The notes under the pieces are model-generated. The model was given only the letters and a program-made list of their open reading frames with translations. It made no database searches and had not been told where the DNA came from. The translations under genes were made by a program, and so were the position numbers. From Micractinium sp. NFX-FRZ (Eukaryota; Chlorophyta; Trebouxiophyceae; Chlorellales; Chlorellaceae), in assembly GCA_029339195.1 (NCBI GenBank), contig JAPTJF010000404.1, positions 1-57,954 of the forward strand: a stretch of 57,954 bases of DNA. Reading direction: 5' to 3'. The first letter of the stretch is position 1. Every line of letters begins with the position of its first letter. Below are positions 52,111 through 57,954 of this stretch, one piece after another.

Positions 52111-53504
52111 CTACTGCAGCAGCAGGCGCAGCGCGCCCAGCGGCCCCGAGTGAGTGAGCCCGGCAATGATTTTGGAAGCGGCCAGCGGCATGGGCTTGGG
52201 CTGCGGGTGGGCGGGGCTGAGGAAGGGGGTGCGCACCACGGCCTGCATGCCATGGAGAGGTTGCAAGGAGGGAGGCAAGGGGCGCGGCAGTGAGCGGACG
52301 CGTGAGCGGGCGGGCGACCGTGTAAGTGTGAAACGCGTGGAACGTGTGCAGTTGGAAGCACAGCATGTGCAGCACAGCGTGCACAGCACAGCATGCACAG
52401 CCCAGCATGCACAGCACATCATGCACAGCACCTTTTGTGTGTGGTCAAACAGGTAGCAGTTGTGGATGGCACCCAGCCCGCTGCCGATGTCTGCAATCGT
52501 CTGGTCACCGCCAAACGCGCCCCAGTGGCCCTGCACACACATGGTGCAGCGGGGACAACACCGTTCAGACGCAGCGCAAAAGATAAAATAAGCACAAAAT
52601 ATAAGAAATGCGGGCAGGCGGGCCTTGCAAGTGATGGGAGCTAGCTTTGGCTGGGGCTAGGGAGTGCTAGAAGCAGGCAGCCAGGTGGGAAGCCAGGTGG
52701 CCAGCGGCTGCTGGGAACTGCCGTCTGACTGGTCGGAGGCCCTCGCCTGCGCCTGCTCCCCTGCCCCTCACCCTGCCCCCTCCCCTGGCTGCCCTGCAGC
52801 ATCCAGCGCCAAAGCTGACCCCACCTTAAACCCCCAGCTCCATCCCTTGGCTCCCTCCCTCCCTCCGGCCTCATCTTCTCACCGCAGCGGGGATGAAGCC
52901 CAGCGCCGACCAGGCGTTGAGGCAGACGGTGCCGTACTGCAGGCCGTCCAGCGCCGCCTGTACCGCCTTGCCGTACTTTGCCTCGCTCTCCGGGTGCACC
53001 AGCAGGGTGCAGGAGAGGGAGCCCCACAGATGCTCGTTGGCTGCCGCCACTGCGGCTGCAAGGAAGCCCTCCTCCAGGCTGCCACCGGCGCCGGTATCCG
53101 CTGGCGGCACCTACGTGCAGCGGGGGACGGGCGGGAGGGGGCAGGAGGGAGATGGGTGATGAGTTTAGAGTGATACAAGACGGACGAGGAAGAGGAAGAG
53201 GGGGCGGTGCGGAATGGTGGCTCCAACATGAGGGTCGCTGCCTCGTGCCATTGGCTGCCAAACAATCAAGGAAACACACAGAACGTGCACGTCTCAGCCC
53301 TGTGTGCCCTCCTGCCACCCACCCGTGCGAAGGTCATGACGGGCGCAAAGGGCTCCACCCGGAAAGCGTACTCGCTCCCGGGGTCTGCCGGCCAGGAGGG
53401 CAGCTCGTTGACCAGGTAGGGCAGCGGCTCGCCGCACGAGGCATCTGGGTCGGCGGGGCGGCTGGTGATGGCTTGAGCCTGCAGGGGAGGGAAGAGAAGG
53501 AGGG

Positions 53505-53571
<67 letters not shown>

Positions 53572-56500
53572 GCAACAGGCGTGTTTTGGGACAGGGGCGT
53601 GGGCAGGTGGGCAGCACTTGGGGGCTGTAATGTCCACAGCACGACCACAGCATGACCACAGCACCCACCCGCGCCCCCTGGGCACTCATCCACGCGCGTC
53701 CACCGGCCAGGCTGTGGATGCACAGGCATCAGTACCGGCGGTGCCCCACCTGCGGGTACTGCTGCTTGAAGGCGTCGTACCGCTGGCGCAGGCCCGGGTA
53801 GTAGGGCGCCGGCAGCGGCAGCTGTGCCAGCTCAGCCTTCACTGCCGCCACAAAGGCATCTGCCTGGGGCCACCCCTCGGCCAGGAGGACCACCTTGGGG
53901 GCCAGGCAGTTGCAGGAGCAGTTGCTGGCCAGGCCTGCAGGGGCAGGGGAGTGGCAGGGGAGCGCATGGGGTTGACAGGGCTAGCCAGGGAGCGGCGGGG
54001 GGCAGCACGCGGGAGCTGAAGGGAAGGCGAGGGGCCAGCCGGTGGGGGGGAGGGCGTGGTTGGGATATTGCAGCTCCCAAGGTTTCATAAACCCCAATGG
54101 TGGGTCGCGCGTGCTGCCAGATCACGGCGGGAGTAGGAGCGCTGGGCAAGCCCAGGGCTGCAGCTGCTCTGCCCAGGGCGGCCAGCAAGCAGCACACAGT
54201 CCTTGCTGCCGCCGAATCAGCCGCCACGTCAGCGCCACAACGCCAGCTCACCCTCTGCCAGCTGGCGCGCGTGGTGTGTGATGTCGGCCTCGCTCCAGGG
54301 TCCGGGGGTCACCAGCCAGGGAGTGACGCAGCCCAGCTCCGAAGTGATGGGCACCTGCCGTCATGGGACCACATCATGCACAGCATGCCCTGTCATGACA
54401 TGCATTGTTTTTGGGGCACAACAGCAGGTGGGGATGCTGATGCAGGGCGCGAGGATCCATCGCGATAAGGGGCTGCTGGGGCGGTGCGGGCGCCGCAGAA
54501 TACGAGCCGAAGAGAACCAGAGACCGAGCGCTGGGGCTGCGCCTTCCGCCCCACTCACCACACACCCGCCCCGCCCTGCTCTGCCCTGCCAGCAAAGCAA
54601 AACAAAGCGAAGACAAAGCAACGGAGCGCACCTTGAGCACCGGGTCGTTGGCTGACCGCCGGCGCGCCTGCTCCGCTGGGTCGCCTCCCCACACGATTGC
54701 GTCGTGGGTGGCGGTGCCTCCCGTCATGTGCACGCAGTCGGTGAGGGGGCTGTACAGCATGTGCTTGGTGACAGCCAGCTCTGCAGGTGGTTGAGGCGGA
54801 GAGGGGGAGGGGAGAGGGGAGAGGGGAAGTGCATGGCGAAGGCGGTGGGCGGCACGCAAGGCGAGAGTCCGAGCTTGCCGCCAGGGTGTGTGGGGGGCCA
54901 AGCAGGGATGCTCGTGCTTCCACACCAGTGGCAGGCAGGCAGGCAGGCAGGCAGGCAGCTGGCCCGCGCTGTCTAGCAACAGGAGGGGCGCGGCAGGATC
55001 CTGCCCCGCCCTTCGCTGCCTTCCAAGAGGCATGGGGCAAAGCCTTGGCCCCCCTGCGCCGCCTTCCAAGAGGCTTGGGGCAAAGCCTTGGCCCATCCTC
55101 TGCGCCTCTTCCCCGCTGGCACCCACCTGGGTTGGTGGAGCTTGCATAGAAGCCCAGGCGGGCCAGAGGCTCCAGCACGTAATCAATGTATTTGGCGGCC
55201 GGCTGCAGTGCAGGGCAGCACATGGTGGCGCAAGGGGGGCAGTACAGGGTTGGAGGCAGCATCTCACCCGGTGGCGTACAGCAAACACGGCGGGCAGGAT
55301 GGGACTGGCCAGTGAGCCCAGCTGCTGCCGCCGCCACCCCGTCATCACCGCCCCCACCACATCCACTGGCGAAACATGGCTCCGCTGCTGTTGCCCGCCC
55401 CCCGCCCCACCCACCTCCATGATTGGGTGGTACTTGAGCATCACCACACACCCCTCCACAAACGCCATGTGCAGCACGTCGGACAGCGCCAGGTGGTGCT
55501 GGTTGCCTGGCAAGCGGGGGAGGAGGGAGAAGCACAGGGGTAATGGAAAGTGGGCATAATGTGTGCAGCGTGACAGAGAGCGCCAGGTGGTGGTGGTAGC
55601 CTGGCGGGAAGCGAAACGGGGAAGCGAAACGGTGCGGGGGGCGCGCAAGCAGGCAGGCAGGCAGCTGGGCCGTTGGAAGCGGCGGCGGGCAGATGGGCTG
55701 GCTGACGGGCAGACCGGCAGCTGCAGGCGCATGCAAGAGCATGGGCAACTGCAGCACGGCGGAACAAGAACACCACACACATTTGCAATACCATGGCGCT
55801 GCCCTTTGGTGCAGCCAGCTGTGTGTGTGCTTCCCTGACCACACCTGCACCCAGCACCAGCATTACCCCTGCCCCCACCGGGCCTCCCCTGCCCGCTGCA
55901 CCTGCGCCCAGCACCACCGCCAACCCTGCCCCACGGGACTCCCCCTGGCCGCCGCACCTGCGCCCAGCACCACCGCCAGCTTGCCGCCATGCGGCTCCCG
56001 GTAGAAGTGGCCCTGGCTCTCAGGCTTGCCGGGCTGCAGGTAGAGCTGCACGCTGGCTCCTGTGGCTCCCAGCAGGGACAGGTAGCTCTCCCTCCAGCCC
56101 TGAAGAGCGGGGGCGGAAGAGGGGGCGGGGGAAATGAAACAAAGAATGCAGTTGGCAGACAGCGGTGCACGCTGGCGCAGTGCTGTGGTGCCCAGCAGGG
56201 GTGAATCCCTTCCCTGGATCAAGCCCTGGAGGTGTACAGAGAAACGGAAACGGACAGGCGCACCGCAAGACGGGTGCGGGCCTTGCCTGAGGGAAGGCAT
56301 CCACCACGGTCTGTCCGCTGGTGCTGGTGGAGGTGGGCGGGCGGGGGAAGGAGCCGTAGCGCTTCAGGTGCTCCAAGGAGCGCAGGAAGCCGTCAATCTG
56401 CCCCGCCACGCACGTCACTGCAGGGGGTAGTGGGGGGAGGGGACTCTTCAGAGGGGTGGAAGTGGGGGAAGGGCGCAGCCAGGAGGAGCGCAGGAAGTGA

Positions 56501-57412
56501 GGCCGGCTGTTTGCCCCGCCATGCGCGTGTCACTGCTGGGGCGGTGGATGGTAGCTGGCAGGCAGTGGTTGGTGGGTAACATGCTGGGCTGTGAGTGGGG
56601 ATGGCAAGAGAGCAGGAGGGGGCGAGCGCAGGGGCGGTGGAGTGCGCAAGGTGTGCTCCTGGGAGAGCACAGCAGCGAAGAGCGCGCCAGCTGCGCCAGC
56701 CCGGCCAAACAAACAGCAGCCCGCCCAGGCGGACTGCCGTCTCAACTACGCCAGCGCATGCAGCAGCTGTCGTTCTAATAGAAGCAATGCGCCGCCCACC
56801 TGTCACCAGCACATCTCCTCCCACTTGCGCGTCGCGAGTGGAGCAGCGGATGCCGGCGGTGGCGCGGGCCCAGGGGAGGAGCTGCACAGCACAGCACAGC
56901 AGGGGGCAGCCATCCAGTGCTCGGCATCAGGAGTGGTTCTTCGTGACTCCTGCCGGCTGGAGCCAACAACCACCAAAGCAAGAGGCCGGCCTGCTGCGGC
57001 GCGGCAGGCAGGGGAGGAGCTGCACGCAGCGCAGCGTCGCAAGCGGCGGCATAGAGTGCTGTGCATTTGAAGGGCACCCGTGCGCTTTTCCCAGCGAGCG
57101 GACATCAAAGGCACAGAGATGGCCCGCGGTGGGGTGCTGCCACCCAAGCCAGCAAACTGGCCCAAGCACCACCACCCAGATAGGTTTAACACATCTGCAG
57201 CCGGCCCTCACGTTGTCCAGAAGCCTCCCCTTGATCTCCTTTAGCACGGCGATGCGCTCATCCAGGCTGGCTTGCGCCCAGGCCGCCTTGCTGGCGGTGA
57301 GGCGCTCCAGTGCCACGTCCACTTGCGCCAGCTCAGCGCCGGCGCCAGCTGGTGGGGCGGTGGGGGCGGCGGCGGCGCTCTGCATCAGGGGATGGCGGAT
57401 AGAAGTGCACAT
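52111..57412 (-). CDS. Aldehyde dehydrogenase superfamily protein
   Basis: Thirteen minus-strand exons: 57412-57212, 56881-56800, 56417-56287, 56099-55958, 55506-55415, 55202-55127, 54780-54632, 54354-54252, 53934-53750, 53478-53323, 53110-52883, 52530-52432, 52242-52111, giving 591 residues. The ALDH layout is recognisable: a KYHPIMEVPAAKYIDYVLEP cofactor-site region, MTGGTATHDAIV (for FTGST), TSELGCVTPWLV (for LELGG), a Cys-rich NCSCNCLAPK where the nucleophile lies, and VEPFAPVMTF. The C-terminal SALGFIPAAGHWGAFGG and TIADIGSGLGAIHN are unlike typical ALDHs, and the usual PWNFP motif is replaced. It belongs to a divergent branch and the substrate cannot be told. Start 57412 or an in-frame ATG at 57385 are both possible. 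Intron 3 has a GC donor. Confidence 0.8.
53507..53575. repeat. (ATC)n/(AGC)n microsatellite in an ALDH intron
   Basis: About fourteen ATC units run directly into about nine AGC units. The tract starts about 30 bp upstream of the acceptor of exon 10 on the minus strand. Confidence 0.9.
55014..55093. repeat. Tandem 45-bp repeat in an ALDH intron
   Basis: CTTCCAAGAGGC(A/T)(T/T)GGGGCAAAGCCTTGGCCC occurs twice in tandem with only one or two differences, close to the donor of exon 6. Confidence 0.85.
55568..55607 (-). repeat. Intronic echo of ALDH exon 5 start
   Basis: AGCGCCAGGTGGTGGTGGTA and GCCTGGCGGG copy the exon 5 start and acceptor AGCGCCAGGTGGTGCTGGTT/GCCTGGCAAG (about 55487-55516) about 85 bp away. 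The nearby CACAGGGGTAATGGAAAGTG context is partly repeated. Confidence 0.8.
55841..55950 (-). repeat. Two tandem echoes of ALDH exon 4 end
   Basis: ACCTGCACCCAGCACCAGCA (about 55846) and ACCTGCGCCCAGCACCACCG (about 55900) copy the exon 4 end ACCTGCGCCCAGCACCACCG at about 55956. Donor and about 20 bp of exon are retained in the nearer copy. Confidence 0.9.
56164..56203 (-). repeat. Intronic echo of ALDH exon 4
   Basis: TGCACGCTGGCGCAGTGCTG and TGGTGCCCAGCAGGG resemble exon 4 TGCACGCTGGCTCCTG and TGGCTCCCAGCAGGG (about 56047-56079), on the acceptor side about 118 bp away. Confidence 0.65.
56481..56537 (-). repeat. Intronic echo of ALDH exon 3 start
   Basis: GAGCGCAGGAAG followed by TTTGCCCCGCCATGCGCGTG/TCACTG copies the exon 3 start region (GAGCGCAGGAAG, TCTGCCCCGCCACGCACG/TCACTG, about 56378-56420) just inside the intron. 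Confidence 0.75.
57006..57035 (-). repeat. Intronic echo of ALDH exon 2 start
   Basis: GCAGGGGAGGAGCTGCACGC copies the exon 2 acceptor region CCAGGGGAGGAGCTGCACAG (about 56870-56889) about 136 bp away, with AG on the minus strand retained. Confidence 0.65.
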
Positions 57413-57954
57413 ATTTGGTCAGCAGTGGGTGGGAGGAGTGTCGCAGTGGGCGGTTAAAGGTGGGAGGTGCCAGAGGTGCGTCGGCGGCGGGGCGCAGTGG
57501 CGGTGGCAGTGTTTGGCAATGGTAGGGCTTTGCGGCGGCCAAGCGGTGAATATACGCGATCTGTTTTACGATATGGGCTCACTGGGAGCTTCAGCACTGA
57601 AAAAGCACGCACCATGGCGATCTTCCGCGGGGGAACTCGAGCGTTTGCTCCGCTGCGCTGTGCTGCGGGCTGCTGCACGCTCCAAGACGCTCCGTAGATC
57701 GATCTGAGCCCAAAGCCGGCGCCTTTGTGCAAAAGCTGTGGGTGCCCTGTGGTGCAGAGCCTGTGAGTGGCAAAGAGCATCACCGGCTTGCACTTATCGC
57801 CCAGTGGTCCAGCAGCAGAAGATGGTGGCCGGGTGGCAGAGCTGGGCATGCTATAATCAGGTCGTGCGGTGGGTACTGCTAGGGTTGGGGGTAACCCTCG
57901 AGTGCTGTGGAAATAACTGGTTATAACGCTACATAACTCAACCGTTAGTTATAT
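57413..57954. promoter_or_regulatory. Upstream region of the ALDH-family gene
   Basis: Presumed promoter and 5' UTR of the minus-strand ALDH gene; nothing else is supported up to the window edge. The last 50 bp turn AT-rich with short GTTA-type repeats. Confidence 0.3.

Overview
Intron-dense, GC-rich nuclear DNA from a green plant-lineage alga. The plant-type gene set (GSII glutamine synthetase, an MSI4/FVE-like WD40 protein, a CBL calcium sensor, DUF3110 and DUF819 proteins), the small GT-AG introns with pyrimidine-rich 3' ends, and the TGTAA polyadenylation signals point to a chlorophyte, most likely a trebouxiophyte of the Chlorella/Micractinium type. That placement is inference. Eleven protein genes could be reassembled exon by exon, and the summed exon length of each is a multiple of three.

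Layout: glutamine synthetase (+, 387-3269); CDC48/p97 AAA ATPase (+, 4317-13729, 24 exons); DUF3110 plastid protein (-, 15393-17684), tail-to-tail with CDC48; MSI4/RBBP4-like histone-binding WD40 protein (+, 18127-22978), head-to-head with DUF3110 and carrying five box C/D snoRNA candidates in its fourth intron; DUF819 membrane protein (+, 23510-25754); GPI-anchored SUEL-lectin protein (+, 26352-28379); a malic enzyme homologue with an eroded active site (+, 29354-36128); CBL calcium sensor (-, 37477-40228), head-to-head with a formiminotransferase-like protein (+, 40457-41853); an LRR receptor kinase (-, 42106-48331); a small single-TM protein (+, 49971-51279); and an aldehyde-dehydrogenase-family gene (-, 52111-57412). 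The genes do not form one pathway; neighbours share divergent promoters or convergent 3' ends.

Three things stand out. (1) Intronic exon echoes: degraded tandem copies of an exon edge plus its splice site lie inside the adjoining intron in five genes (CDC48, malic enzyme, CBL, LRR kinase, ALDH). They suggest introns growing by tandem duplication of exon/intron boundaries. (2) A snoRNA nest in one MSI4-like intron, with two copies of a U80/snR60-type snoRNA and three of a second family whose guides match adjacent LSU rRNA segments. (3) A full-length, well-spliced malic enzyme homologue that has lost its catalytic, metal-binding, dinucleotide-binding and malate-binding residues, which predicts a pseudoenzyme.
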